A stretch of DNA of 49,986 nucleotides from the NCBI GenBank assembly GCA_017453255.1, contig JAFTKN010000029.1:1-49986 (forward strand), in the 5' to 3' direction. The notes under the pieces are model-generated. The model had not been told where the DNA came from. It saw only the letters and a program-made list of their open reading frames with translations, and did not search any database. A program made the translations under genes and the position numbers. Origin of the DNA: Clostridia bacterium. Lineage in GTDB: Bacteria; Bacillota; Clostridia; Oscillospirales; CAG-272. This document shows, in pieces, positions 1 to 8,692 of this stretch (within the stretch, counting starts at the first letter, position 1; every line of letters starts with the position of its first letter).

Positions 1-141
1 GCCTTGCAGTGATATTCTATTCGACTCTGAACTTGCGAAGCAAATATCACTCGGCGCAAGCCGAATATCATTGCGTAGCAATAGAACTCGCCGAAGGCGA
101 ATAGAGTTAGCGTGATACTCCGTTAAGAGTATCACGCTAAT
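1..141. repeat. Terminal inverted repeat, left copy (hairpin train)
   Basis: This segment is identical, as a reverse complement, to 49846-49986; the match ends exactly at base 141. It is built from consecutive short hairpins: TTGC-GAA-GCAA at 33-43, TCGGC-GCAA-GCCGA at 51-64, TTGC-GTA-GCAA at 71-81, TCGCC-GAA-GGCGA at 88-100 and a 13-bp stem at 108-139 with loop CGTTAA. ATATCAC or ATATCAT 7-mers separate the first ones. The same design occurs at 24368-24470, so this is a dispersed repeat type. Both window ends stop in it, which suggests a repeat-induced assembly break. Confidence 0.93.
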
Positions 142-156
142 ACTCCTTGCTATTTT

Positions 157-1971
157 TTATTCTAAGTCTGATATACTTGTACTTATTATTTCTCCGTTTT
201 TCTTGGATATTTTATAAATATATTCTGATGAGCCCTCGTTAAAGCAGATATACCAAAAGTCATTTTTCTCCTTCTCACTCAAGCTACTACTTGTGTAGTT
301 TAAGGTGCTTTCAAGTCGTCTTTCAAAAACTCCATAATACCTTCTTGCATTAAAATATGCTATACGTCTTGCGATTTCCTCATCAATTTGCCCTATTTCT
401 ATTTCCTGCAAAGCAGATGAATTTTCCTCTGGTAAGACAACACTTGTATTACCTCTGTTAAAGTAAACTATTTTATTATACTCATATACGGCTTCATATG
501 AATATATACCATACTGCTCAAAGCTAGTTGACATTACAAAACCATCAAAGAATTTAAGCTCAAGGTTATAAAAGGTATCGTAGGTTTTCAGCTCATCAAT
601 GTAATATGCGCCTGAGTCTATATCATAGCTTAGGCTACTGTAATTCTGCCCTATATTTCCTACAGCTATGGATGAAAATAGGCTTTCTGTTAATAAACGA
701 CCCTCTTTCCTTTTCCAAACTCCATCCTCTATTTCATAGTAGCATTGATTTTCATAATCATGATACATCTCTTGTACGGATGTTGTTATTTCTCCGTCAC
801 GGTTTGTTATATATGTTTCAACCACATGGACTTTTTTGCCCTCTACGTACTCTTTTCTTGTTCCTATTACGCATCTGTCATTAAAGTACATATAAATTGT
901 TTGAACGGATGTATGGCTTTCACTTTCATCATAAAGGGCTTTTCCAAAGTCGCTTTCGTTATAGAATGTTGGCTCACCCTCTGGATATTCATAAACCTGT
1001 ATGTTAAGGCTCATTTCCTTTGTTACTGTGTGCTCAAAGGTAGGATATGATGAGTTGCTCTCACCCGGTTTTATATATCTTTCTATTTCTAATGCTACAT
1101 ATCCATTTTGCTCAAAGCCTATTTGGTCATTTGTTTTTGTAGCAACTAATGTTAGCTCATTTCCTTTTAAGGAAATAGGTCCATATATCCAGCATTTGCT
1201 ACTTGGATTTTTAATAATTAAAAACGCTTTATCTCCGTAGCTTGATGATTTCTTCAGTCCTTTTTCCTCTGCAAATTTATTATAGCTTTCTATGTCGTTA
1301 AAGAATAGTGCCTCACCCTTCAGCTCTAATCCTATATCATCATAATAGCCAACCTTATAAGGATATATTGTATCCTTTATAATATTGATTTCTTTAAATT
1401 CCTCTACCTTATCCTTTTCCTGCTTTGGTACAAGGATAAAGATGGTTGATTTATATTCTACCTGATCTACACATCCCGTTGTTCCTCTTTCACAAAGCTT
1501 TATTTGGGCACTGCCGTCCTCGTATATGAAAAATTCAGAAAATCCTATATCCCCACCACCACGCGAGCCGTAAAACCTATATAGCATTAAAAGATCAAAA
1601 TCCTCAAATAATACAGGCTCTACATTTTCAACGGTTTCGTATAGAGAGCAAAGCTGCTCATAATTGGTGAGCAATTTATAATATTCACCTGTGTAATTTG
1701 GATAATCGTTACCCTTATATCCACTAGCCTTGACATTTAGTGTCTTATAATATGTGGGATTTATTTCACTGCTCCAGGATTTGATAGATACATAATCAGC
1801 TTCTTCCTCAACCGCTTCTTTCCCATTTCCACCCTCATCCTCTGGTAGCTTATCGTAGCTTGGGTTAGTTCCGTTTTCGTTTGGTCCTGGGGTTAGTGGA
1901 TCCTCATTATTTGCACAGGAGCAAAAAATTAACAAGGCAAATATCATTATCAGTAATACTCTTATTTTCAT
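157..1971 (-). CDS. Large hypothetical lipoprotein
   Basis: A 604-aa protein starting MKIRVLL. The ATG at 1971 is preceded by AGAGGTG at good spacing; an in-frame GTG six codons upstream overlaps that site and is not the likely start. The N-terminus is a lipoprotein signal: a short basic stretch, a hydrophobic run, then FCSC as lipobox. Other lipoproteins in this window end similarly (FASC, FTSC). A Pro/Gly/Asn-rich linker of about 40 residues follows, then a Tyr- and acid-rich globular part. I recognise no domain. It is probably anchored to the outer face of the membrane. It lies downstream of the ZIP gene, which ends about 90 bp before it, and may share its transcript. Its stop is 16 bp from the terminal repeat, whose long hairpin may serve as its transcript end. 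Confidence 0.85.
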   Translation of the reverse strand: MKIRVLLIMIFALLIFCSCANNEDPLTPGPNENGTNPSYDKLPEDEGGNGKEAVEEEADYVSIKSWSSEINPTYYKTLNVKASGYKGNDYPNYTGEYYKLLTNYEQLCSLYETVENVEPVLFEDFDLLMLYRFYGSRGGGDIGFSEFFIYEDGSAQIKLCERGTTGCVDQVEYKSTIFILVPKQEKDKVEEFKEINIIKDTIYPYKVGYYDDIGLELKGEALFFNDIESYNKFAEEKGLKKSSSYGDKAFLIIKNPSSKCWIYGPISLKGNELTLVATKTNDQIGFEQNGYVALEIERYIKPGESNSSYPTFEHTVTKEMSLNIQVYEYPEGEPTFYNESDFGKALYDESESHTSVQTIYMYFNDRCVIGTRKEYVEGKKVHVVETYITNRDGEITTSVQEMYHDYENQCYYEIEDGVWKRKEGRLLTESLFSSIAVGNIGQNYSSLSYDIDSGAYYIDELKTYDTFYNLELKFFDGFVMSTSFEQYGIYSYEAVYEYNKIVYFNRGNTSVVLPEENSSALQEIEIGQIDEEIARRIAYFNARRYYGVFERRLESTLNYTSSSLSEKEKNDFWYICFNEGSSEYIYKISKKNGEIISTSISDLE

Positions 1972-2059
1972 TTTTTCACCTCTCTTCACTTGTAAAGACG
2001 GGTTATTTACCTTTTAGGTTACAAAAAATCAGCCACGTTTGTCAAATGTGTTTGACTTG

Positions 2060-2815
2060 CTATCCTAACAAAACATCAAACGCCATCATGACGCAAAAAC
2101 CAACAAGCAGTGCATAGGTTGCGCCACGCTGACTGCCGTGAGCGTGAGTTTCTGGAATCATTTCGTCGCTAATTACATAAAGCATAGTTCCACCTGCAAA
2201 AGCTAAAGCAAATGGTAAAATTGCCGATGCTATTGTTACTGCAAAGTAGCCTATTAACGTGCCTACTACCTCGATTAAGCCTGTCAGAAGTGCAATTAAA
2301 AATGTACGTCTTGGCTTAACTCCTGTTGCAAGCATAGGCCCTATTATAACCATTCCCTCTGGTATGTTTTGTAGGGCTATACCTGCAGCAATTAAAATTG
2401 CTTGGTGATTGTTCCCTGTTCCAAAGCCAACTCCTGCTGCAATTCCCTCAGGAAAATTGTGTATTGCAATAGCTGTTACAAAGAGTAAAACCTTGCTAAG
2501 ACCGTGATTATTATGCTTTTCAAAATCATTACCTGCTAATTTATGAAGGTGAGGAACTAATTTATCTATTAAATTAAGACAAATTGCACCAGCAAAAATG
2601 CCTACTATCGTAATTATTAAGCCCCTTACTCCTCCCTCGTATTCAAGCGCAGGAACGATAAGTCCAAAGACTGCGGCAGAAAGCATTACTCCTGCTGCAA
2701 AGGATAAAACTATATCAGAAAAGGCGTGGGATATTTTCTTAAAAATAAATCCCAAGATTGCACCAAAAACAGTTGCCCCTCCTACTCCTAAGGCAGTCAA
2801 CAAAACCATTTGCAT
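2060..2815 (-). CDS. ZIP family divalent metal transporter
   Basis: A 251-aa multi-pass membrane protein of the ZIP family (ZupT/GufA-like), which imports zinc or other divalent metals. The signature metal-binding helices are visible: HNFPEG at residues 119-124 and NIPEG at 150-154. A His-rich cytoplasmic loop (HLHK and HNNH, about 89-104) is typical. About eight hydrophobic segments fit the family. The ATG at 2815 follows AAGGAAAGGAAG with 7-nt spacing. It has its own promoter just upstream. A GTCAAA/TTTGAC hairpin at 2041-2056 lies beyond the stop but has no adjoining U-run. Metal specificity cannot be read from the sequence. Confidence 0.93.
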   Translation of the reverse strand: MQMVLLTALGVGGATVFGAILGFIFKKISHAFSDIVLSFAAGVMLSAAVFGLIVPALEYEGGVRGLIITIVGIFAGAICLNLIDKLVPHLHKLAGNDFEKHNNHGLSKVLLFVTAIAIHNFPEGIAAGVGFGTGNNHQAILIAAGIALQNIPEGMVIIGPMLATGVKPRRTFLIALLTGLIEVVGTLIGYFAVTIASAILPFALAFAGGTMLYVISDEMIPETHAHGSQRGATYALLVGFCVMMAFDVLLG

Positions 2816-2839
2816 ATAATCACTTCCTTTCCTTATTTA

Positions 2840-2869
2840 ATTATAATACATATTATGGTAATCTGTCAA
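2840..2869 (-). promoter_or_regulatory. Sigma-A promoter of the ZIP gene
   Basis: On the minus strand, TTGACA (2869-2864) and TATAAT (2845-2840) are separated by 18 nt. Both hexamers match consensus exactly. An ATAATA/TATTAT inverted repeat overlaps the -10 and could be an operator, but no metal-regulator box is recognised. Confidence 0.8.
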
Positions 2870-2935
2870 TTAAAAATAAGGTAGCATTGTAGATAGTATT
2901 ACCTAATTTGCAAATCTGCCTTATAAGTAATCATT

Positions 2936-3182
2936 CCTTTGTCATCTCGACCGAACAACGTGAGTGGAGAGATCTATTAGAAATTAAGTTTTTTCACCCC
3001 TTCCCCAACTGGGGAAGGCTACAAATAGATTTCTCGACTACGCTCGAAATGACATTGTTGGGTTGTAACTTCTCGACTTCGCTCAAAATGACATTGTTAG
3101 GTGATGACTTTCCGACTGTGCTTGAAATGACATTGTTAGGTGATGACCTTTCGACTGTGCTTGAAATGAAAGTGTGTGAATG
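2936..3182. repeat. Dispersed TGTCATTTCGAG-type repeat array
   Basis: The left end has a TGTCATCTCGACCGA motif and AGATCTATT. A core follows that includes a CCTTCCCC/GGGGAAGG hairpin (about 2999-3019). It continues with AATAGATTTCTCGACT and CTCGAAATGACA. Three further partial copies of the right end follow at about 39-nt intervals, each ending in AAATGACA or AAATGA. It fills most of the 480-bp space between the ZIP gene and the trigger-factor-like gene. Apparent open frames here are translated repeat, not genes. Confidence 0.88.
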
Positions 3183-3261
3183 GTAGAAATGACGTTTTTT
3201 GGGTGTCTTTTATGCCTGACGAGAATAGCAATATTAGCTGATTCTCGGTTGTTTATAATAT

Positions 3262-3289
3262 AAAAAAACGACACTGGGTGTCGTTTTTT
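3262..3289 (-). terminator. Rho-independent terminator after the recA-tig operon
   Basis: The stem ACGACAC/GTGTCGT has a TGG loop and is flanked by A and T runs. It lies 6 bp past the stop at 3296 and could also act on the opposite strand. Confidence 0.88.
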
Positions 3290-3295
3290 AGTATT

Positions 3296-4264
3296 CTATT
3301 CTGCGAAATTTATTACTGCGCTTTCTCTAACCATTTGGGCAGCCTTGCCTGACATTATGTATCTCTTTAGCTGCTCTGGTCCTTCCTCTGCCTTTATTTT
3401 TTCAATATCCTCGCCACTTGACCTTGCAATCTCTTGATAGTATTCCTCAATTTCACTTTCGGTTGCATCAATATTTTCAACCTTAGCAATTTCCTCAAAG
3501 ATAACAGATGCAGAAATTTGTCCCTTTGCCATATTTCTAAGCTGTTCCTTTAGCCCCTCTGCGTTTTCAAGTCCTATCATCTTTGCAAAGGTATCAACGT
3601 CCATTCCCATACTCTTTGCTTGATTTTCATAGTATGAATATTGATAATTTGTACTATTTTCAAGTAAATCCTCGTCGATTTCAACTGTGCAAGCAGAGAT
3701 AAGTGCCTCTGTTAGCTTTTTTGCAATCTCATCCTCAACGCTTCTGACTCTTTGCTGATATGTCTGATTTAGAAGAAGCTGACAAAGCTCATCAAGGGTA
3801 TTAACCCCCTCAAGCTTATTATCCTTAATATATTTCTGAGCCATTTCCTCATCAAATGGTAAAATAACCTTTTCAGTAATTGCATTTACAGTTACCTTAA
3901 AGTCAGCATTCTTTCCAGAAAGCTCAGGAGTGTAGTTATCTGGGAATTTAACAGTTACTACTCTTGTTTCACCCTTTTGCATGCCTATCATTTGCTCCTC
4001 AAAGCCAGGAATAAACATACCAGAGCCAATAACTAAATCGTAGCCCTTTGCACTTCCACCCTCGAAAACTACTCCGTCAACACTACCCTCAAAGTCGATA
4101 TTTGCAGTCTGACCATTTTTAAGTGGTCCTTCTACCTCTTTTTTCTCAGCATAGGTCTTTTGAATTTCTCTTTTTTTGATTTCAAGGTCATCAATAGTAA
4201 ATGATGGTGCCTTTTGGCTCAAATTTATATTAATTCCCTTGTAATTACCTAAAACTACCTTCAT
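3296..4264 (-). CDS. Trigger-factor-like FKBP-type peptidyl-prolyl isomerase lacking the ribosome-binding domain
   Basis: A 322-aa protein. Residues about 45-135 form an FKBP-type PPIase domain (GQTANIDFEG, LVIGSGMFIPGFEEQ, GMQKGE). Residues about 140-320 match the helical C-terminal substrate-binding arms of trigger factor. Canonical trigger factor is about 430 residues and begins with a ribosome-docking domain containing a GFRxGKxP-like loop; here the protein starts at the linker into the PPIase. The ATG at 4264 follows GAGGATTTGAA, so the short start is well supported, and no in-frame N-terminal domain exists upstream because pgsA ends 9 bp before. It probably acts as a free cytosolic folding factor. 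A full-length tig may exist elsewhere in the genome. It is the last gene of the recA operon. Confidence 0.88.
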   Translation of the reverse strand: MKVVLGNYKGININLSQKAPSFTIDDLEIKKREIQKTYAEKKEVEGPLKNGQTANIDFEGSVDGVVFEGGSAKGYDLVIGSGMFIPGFEEQMIGMQKGETRVVTVKFPDNYTPELSGKNADFKVTVNAITEKVILPFDEEMAQKYIKDNKLEGVNTLDELCQLLLNQTYQQRVRSVEDEIAKKLTEALISACTVEIDEDLLENSTNYQYSYYENQAKSMGMDVDTFAKMIGLENAEGLKEQLRNMAKGQISASVIFEEIAKVENIDATESEIEEYYQEIARSSGEDIEKIKAEEGPEQLKRYIMSGKAAQMVRESAVINFAE

Positions 4265-4273
4265 TTCAAATCC

Positions 4274-4903
4274 TCATTTATTTGTATCAATATATTTTCC
4301 GTAAATCTTTATATAGTTAATGCCTGATGCAACTGTCATAAATACCATTACTGTAAGAGATACATAAGAGCCTATATAGTAGGTATTAAAGCCACCGAGC
4401 TTATCGCCCTCATTGATTGCATACTCAAGTAAAACTACAACAACAGACACCATTTGAAAAACTGTCTTTAGCTTTCCAAAATAGTTTGCAGGAATAACTC
4501 CTACATCAGTTCCTGCACAAACAAGACGAATAGATGTAACTCCAAGCTCACGAAGGAACATAATTACCGTACTCCAAAGAAGCACGTGGAATAAAATATA
4601 TGCGTTTAGATTAAAGTCCTTTAAGTGTGCATAAACACCAAACTTAGCAGTCAAGCCAAGCATAGCTGAAAACATCATAAATTTATCAGCTACTGAATCC
4701 ATAAATTTACCAAAATTGGTAATAAGATTGTACTTTCTTGCAATCTTACCATCAAGCATATCAGTAAATGCAGTTATGGCAAAAATGACAGCTGTCACTA
4801 TTCCACACACAAAGGGGTTTTCAATATAAATAAGACAAGCAATAAAAGCAGGCACAAGTACCATTCTTAGCATAGTAAGCTGATTTGGAATATTCATTTT
4901 CAT
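4274..4903 (-). CDS. pgsA: CDP-diacylglycerol-glycerol-3-phosphate 3-phosphatidyltransferase
   Basis: A 209-aa integral membrane enzyme making phosphatidylglycerophosphate, the committed step to phosphatidylglycerol. The CDP-alcohol phosphotransferase motif is intact: DMLDGKIAR near residue 50, then GKFMDSVAD, giving DG-x2-AR-x8-G-x3-D-x3-D. Four to five further hydrophobic helices follow. The ATG at 4903 directly abuts the rimO stop codon, and its RBS (AGAGG) lies inside rimO, implying translational coupling. The rimO-pgsA pairing is a recurrent Firmicutes arrangement. Confidence 0.96.
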   Translation of the reverse strand: MKMNIPNQLTMLRMVLVPAFIACLIYIENPFVCGIVTAVIFAITAFTDMLDGKIARKYNLITNFGKFMDSVADKFMMFSAMLGLTAKFGVYAHLKDFNLNAYILFHVLLWSTVIMFLRELGVTSIRLVCAGTDVGVIPANYFGKLKTVFQMVSVVVVLLEYAINEGDKLGGFNTYYIGSYVSLTVMVFMTVASGINYIKIYGKYIDTNK

Positions 4904-6229
4904 TTATATTACCTCTTTTGCGTAAATATTGTGGTCATCTATTTCTTCAATTATCAAATTGACAAAATCCCCTACCACGTGTTTGTTTTTTGACTTGAAA
5001 AATACTAAATCGTCAATTTCTGGAGCATCTGTGTAGGCTCTTGCTGTATAAGTTTTTTCAAGCTTGTCATAGCCGTCAACTAAGCACAAAATAGATTTTC
5101 CTATCTTTTCCTTGCTTAATTCCTCATCTACATAGCTCTGCTCACGCATAATTATTTCCTCACGCTTTTCTTTGATTTTTTCGTCTATTTGACATTCAAA
5201 ATCATAAGCAGGAGTATTCTCCTCACGTGAGTAGGCAAATGCGCCGAAATGGTCAAATTTAACCTCTCTTATAAAGCTACAAAGCTCTGAAAACTCCTCC
5301 TCTGTTTCAGAGGGGAATCCCACAATAGCAGTTGAACGAATAACCATTCCCTCAACCTCTCTAAGTGCTTTTATAGCATTTTTAATAGTTTCACCATTAC
5401 CACGACGATTCATTTTCTTTAAAATTCTATCGTTTATGTGCTGAATTGGTAAATCTATGTATTTTAGTAGCTTATCATTTGTCTTAAACTCATTTATCAA
5501 TTCGGGCGTTATCTTGTCAGGATAGCAATAAAGCACCCTTAACCACTTAACCTCTGTTTCCCCTGCAAGCCTTGAAAGAAGTGTTGGAAGCTCATATTTT
5601 TTATAAAGGTCTATTCCATAGGCAGTAGTATCCTGTCCTATAACAATAAGCTCCTTTATGCCTATATCGCAAAGCTCCTTAGCCTCTTTTATAATATCGT
5701 CCATAGGACGAGAACGGAACTTGCCTCTGATATTTGGAATTGCGCAATAGGTACAACGGTTATTACAGCCCTCACTTATTTTCAAATAGGCATAGCTATC
5801 CCCTGTTGTAACTATTCTATCTCCCCCAAGTGTAACGGTGTTTTTGTCACCATACATTGAAATTCTCTTATTTTTAGACACGTCCTCGACTGCTTTTACA
5901 ATTTCGTGTATGCTACCAACTCCTAAAACGCAGTCAACCTCAGAAAACTCATTTAAGATTTCATCACGGTATCTCTCTGCAAGACAGCCTGTAACAATAA
6001 TACCCTTTAAGCCTGCATTTTCCTTTAGCCAAGCAATATCTAAAATATTATCAATAGATTCCTTTTTTGCACTTTCAATAAATGCACAGGTATTAATTAT
6101 TACAATGTCAGCCTCGCTTTCCTCAGGCGTTATTTCATATCCCGCCTTTACAAGGTGGGCAAGCATAACCTCTGTATCAAGCTGATTTTTAGGACAGCCA
6201 AGGGATACAAAGCCGATTTTAAGCTTCAT
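4904..6229 (-). CDS. rimO: Ribosomal protein uS12 methylthiotransferase
   Basis: A 441-aa radical-SAM enzyme that adds a methylthio group to an aspartate of ribosomal protein S12. The N-terminal MTTase domain has Cys12, Cys48 and Cys82 for the auxiliary cluster. The radical-SAM motif is C155-x3-C159-x2-C162 (GCNNRCTYC). A C-terminal TRAM domain starts at about residue 375. The opening sequence KIGFVSLGCPKNQLDTE is characteristic of RimO rather than MiaB. The ATG at 6229 follows AAGGAG with 7-nt spacing and lies 11 bp inside the end of recX, so the two are tightly coupled. Confidence 0.97.
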   Translation of the reverse strand: MKLKIGFVSLGCPKNQLDTEVMLAHLVKAGYEITPEESEADIVIINTCAFIESAKKESIDNILDIAWLKENAGLKGIIVTGCLAERYRDEILNEFSEVDCVLGVGSIHEIVKAVEDVSKNKRISMYGDKNTVTLGGDRIVTTGDSYAYLKISEGCNNRCTYCAIPNIRGKFRSRPMDDIIKEAKELCDIGIKELIVIGQDTTAYGIDLYKKYELPTLLSRLAGETEVKWLRVLYCYPDKITPELINEFKTNDKLLKYIDLPIQHINDRILKKMNRRGNGETIKNAIKALREVEGMVIRSTAIVGFPSETEEEFSELCSFIREVKFDHFGAFAYSREENTPAYDFECQIDEKIKEKREEIIMREQSYVDEELSKEKIGKSILCLVDGYDKLEKTYTARAYTDAPEIDDLVFFKSKNKHVVGDFVNLIIEEIDDHNIYAKEVI

Positions 6230-6869
6230 CTTGCTTCTCCTTAACTATATCAATAGCCTTCTTTATATCAATAATTGTATAGCCATATCTCATAAGTGCA
6301 CCCATCATTTTCTTAAGCTCCTCGCCAAAGGTAGGCATTGGATAATACTTATTTTCAATAATATAGGCACAGCTTTCTGCAAAATCAACATTCTTTAGCT
6401 CTGACGATACGTAAGCCATTACATCCTCTCTCTGATAGCCCTTTACAACAAGCTCATTAATAATCTTTAGCTTGCCGAACTTCTTTCTGAGGTAGGTTTC
6501 ACAAAGTAAGCCAATTTGCTTTTTCTCGTCAATATAGCCTCTATGCTCCATATAAATAGCTATATTTTTGCAAAGCTCATAGGAATATCCCTTTGCTTGA
6601 AGCTTGCAAATGAGTGATTTTTTATTATTTTCACCACAGGCAAGAATATTAAAGGCTGTTCTTCTTGCATTATCAAACAGCATTTCCTCTCTGATTGAAA
6701 GAAAGCGCTCGTCGTCTATCTCATCGCCCTCTTTAATTTCAAATCTTAAATATTGCTCCTCTGAAACAAGCATTTCAAAGGTAGTTCCCATATTAGATTT
6801 GATACAGAAAATTCTACCCTGAGGTGTTACTCTTATTCTTTCTACGATATAATAAATTTTATTTTTCAT
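6219..6869 (-). CDS. recX: Regulatory protein RecX
   Basis: A 216-aa alpha-helical protein of the RecX family, which binds RecA filaments and inhibits recombinase and coprotease activity. It is made of repeated three-helix units; the family pattern ARRTAFNILA, then K..L..KGY and GYIDEKK, is visible at residues 65-120. It lies 3 bp after recA with only a weak RBS (GGAT) inside the recA end. That fits lower expression than recA by coupled translation, as is common for recA-recX pairs. It overlaps rimO by 11 bp. Confidence 0.94.
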   Translation of the reverse strand: MKNKIYYIVERIRVTPQGRIFCIKSNMGTTFEMLVSEEQYLRFEIKEGDEIDDERFLSIREEMLFDNARRTAFNILACGENNKKSLICKLQAKGYSYELCKNIAIYMEHRGYIDEKKQIGLLCETYLRKKFGKLKIINELVVKGYQREDVMAYVSSELKNVDFAESCAYIIENKYYPMPTFGEELKKMMGALMRYGYTIIDIKKAIDIVKEKQDEA

Positions 6870-6872
6870 AAA

Positions 6873-7982
6873 TTAATCCAAATTTAATGAGGAAATATCA
6901 AAATCGTCTGCATCTATTTCAAATTCTTCCTCTACTGTAACTTCGCCGTTTTTGATTTTTGTAATTATTTTTTCTTCAAGCTCCTTCATAAGCTCTGGAC
7001 TCTTTTCAAAATATGCTCTGGTATTGTCCTTTCCCTGAGCTACCTTTTGTCCATTATATGAAAACCACGAGCCACTCTTTTGAACAATATCAAGTCCAAT
7101 AGCAAGGTCCATCATCTCAGATGCTTTAGAAATACCCTTACCATAAATTATATCAAACTCAGCTGTTGTAAATGGAGGCGCTACCTTATTTTTAACAACC
7201 TTACATTTTACGTGGTTACCATAAGCCTCTGTACCATTTTTTAGTGTGTCAGCCTTTCTTACATCAATTCTAACTGATGCATAGAATTTAAGGGCACGTC
7301 CACCTGTTGTTGTTTCAGGGTTTCCATACATTACATTAAGCTTTTCTCTAAGCTGGTTTATAAATATAACTATACAGTTTGTTTTTGAAATATTACCAGA
7401 AAGCTTTCTTAATGCCTGTGACATAAGTCTTGCCTGTAAGCCCATGTGAGAATCTCCCATTGAGCCTTCAATTTCCTGTCTTGGAACTAATGCAGCAACT
7501 GAGTCAATAACAACGATATCAACAGCGCCAGAGCTTACAAGCTTTTCTGTAATTTCAAGAGCCTGCTCACCATTATCTGGCTGTGAAACTAAAAGCTCGT
7601 CAATATTTACGCCGATAGCCTTTGCATATACAGGGTCAAGGGCATGCTCTGCATCAATAAATGCAGCTGTTCCACCAAGCTTTTGGCTTTCTGCAATAGC
7701 GTGAAGCGCTACAGTTGTCTTACCTGAGCTTTCAGGACCATAAATTTCTATAATTCTTCCCTTAGGAAGTCCACCTACGCCAAGCGCAAGGTCAAGAGTT
7801 AATGAGCCTGTGGAAATTGACTCAATTTTAAGGTCAGCCTTATCGCCGAGCCTTCTTATTGCTTCCTCTCCACATTCCTTTTTTATTTGACTCAAGGCAG
7901 TATCAAGCGCTTTTTTCTTTTCCTCAGCGCTAACGGTAGTGCTTTCTACCTTTACAGCCTTTGTAGTTGCCTTCTTAGCCAT
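6873..7982 (-). CDS. recA: Recombinase RecA
   Basis: A 369-aa DNA-dependent ATPase that forms filaments on ssDNA, drives strand exchange and triggers LexA self-cleavage. The Walker A motif GPESSGKT is at residues 82-89, followed by [20 protein letters not shown] and the loop-2 region [17 protein letters not shown]. The N-terminal extension (about 20 residues, Lys/Thr-rich) is longer than usual but low in complexity. The C-terminal tail is acidic, as in most RecA proteins. It is first in an operon with recX, rimO, pgsA and the trigger-factor-like gene. The 143-bp upstream gap holds a palindrome and a repeat half-site. Confidence 0.98.
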   Translation of the reverse strand: MAKKATTKAVKVESTTVSAEEKKKALDTALSQIKKECGEEAIRRLGDKADLKIESISTGSLTLDLALGVGGLPKGRIIEIYGPESSGKTTVALHAIAESQKLGGTAAFIDAEHALDPVYAKAIGVNIDELLVSQPDNGEQALEITEKLVSSGAVDIVVIDSVAALVPRQEIEGSMGDSHMGLQARLMSQALRKLSGNISKTNCIVIFINQLREKLNVMYGNPETTTGGRALKFYASVRIDVRKADTLKNGTEAYGNHVKCKVVKNKVAPPFTTAEFDIIYGKGISKASEMMDLAIGLDIVQKSGSWFSYNGQKVAQGKDNTRAYFEKSPELMKELEEKIITKIKNGEVTVEEEFEIDADDFDISSLNLD

Positions 7983-8035
7983 ATATTTCTCCTTCGATTG
8001 TTATAAATTTAATATATCCTTGATAGATTTCTCAA

Positions 8036-8053
8036 AAAACACCGATATGTTTT
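8036..8053. promoter_or_regulatory. Possible operator upstream of recA
   Basis: AAAACA and TGTTTT form perfect 6-bp arms around CCGATA, about 55 bp upstream of the recA start. This is where an SOS operator could sit, but it does not match the Firmicutes LexA box GAAC-N4-GTTC. It is a candidate only. Confidence 0.3.
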
Positions 8054-8077
8054 CTTTTTAAGACACGCATTCTATGC

Positions 8078-8105
8078 TGTCATTTCGAGCATAGTCAAGA
8101 AATCT
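8078..8105. repeat. Solo half-site of the TGTCATTTCGAG repeat
   Basis: A single TGTCATTTCGAGC...AGTCAAGAAATCT unit lies upstream of recA, with no inverted partner nearby. On the minus strand it supplies a TTGACT followed 18 nt later by TAGAAT, so it might contribute recA promoter elements. Confidence 0.7.
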
Positions 8106-8125
8106 ACCTTCTGTTTTGTTACTTT

Positions 8126-8692
8126 CTAATATATCGGACCATCAATACGCCAAACGCTTTTATCATTTTGTGTTTCACATATTATATAAAGTCTTTTTGT
8201 ACTTCCGTCTGCTCTTTTAATAGTCGCTTTAATTTCCATTTTTGTAGCCTGCTCGATTTCTATACTATCTAAATCATAGCTATAAATATTTGGAATTTCT
8301 GTCATTTCCTTTTTAACAAGTAGCTTCTTTTCATTAATAGAGCCTACCTCTATATATCTTGCGTTTATACCATTACAGGTCGTTTCCAAAAGGCTGTCAG
8401 CATAGCTTTTGCTCAAAACACCTCTTGTAAAGTCCTCAATTTCCTTGAGGCTTTTATATTTTTCATTTTCCATTACGTCTGCATACGCCTCGTTTTCATT
8501 ACCCTCGTGTCTATCAAGCCCCTTGCCGTAATGAATACGATTAATTTCGTCTGCATTTGCCATAAGCTCCTTAACAATGCTTATAGCATAATCATTATAT
8601 ATATACTGTATTTTATAACAGCCCGTGCTTCCTATGACTATAAAAGTCATAAGAAGCAATAAAGCTGATATTTTAACCTTTAAGGATTTCAC
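8126..8692 (-). CDS. Hypothetical lipoprotein co-transcribed with gyrA
   Basis: A 188-aa protein with a lipoprotein signal: MKSLKVK, a hydrophobic stretch, then lipobox GSTGC (Cys at about residue 25). The mature part is mixed alpha/beta with no motif I recognise. The start is GTG at 8692 and overlaps the gyrA stop in a GTGA junction, with AGGAAAG in the gyrA end as RBS. It is therefore translationally coupled to gyrase, an unexpected partner for a surface lipoprotein. No terminator is obvious downstream before recA. Confidence 0.8.
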   Translation of the reverse strand: MKSLKVKISALLLLMTFIVIGSTGCYKIQYIYNDYAISIVKELMANADEINRIHYGKGLDRHEGNENEAYADVMENEKYKSLKEIEDFTRGVLSKSYADSLLETTCNGINARYIEVGSINEKKLLVKKEMTEIPNIYSYDLDSIEIEQATKMEIKATIKRADGSTKRLYIICETQNDKSVWRIDGPIY

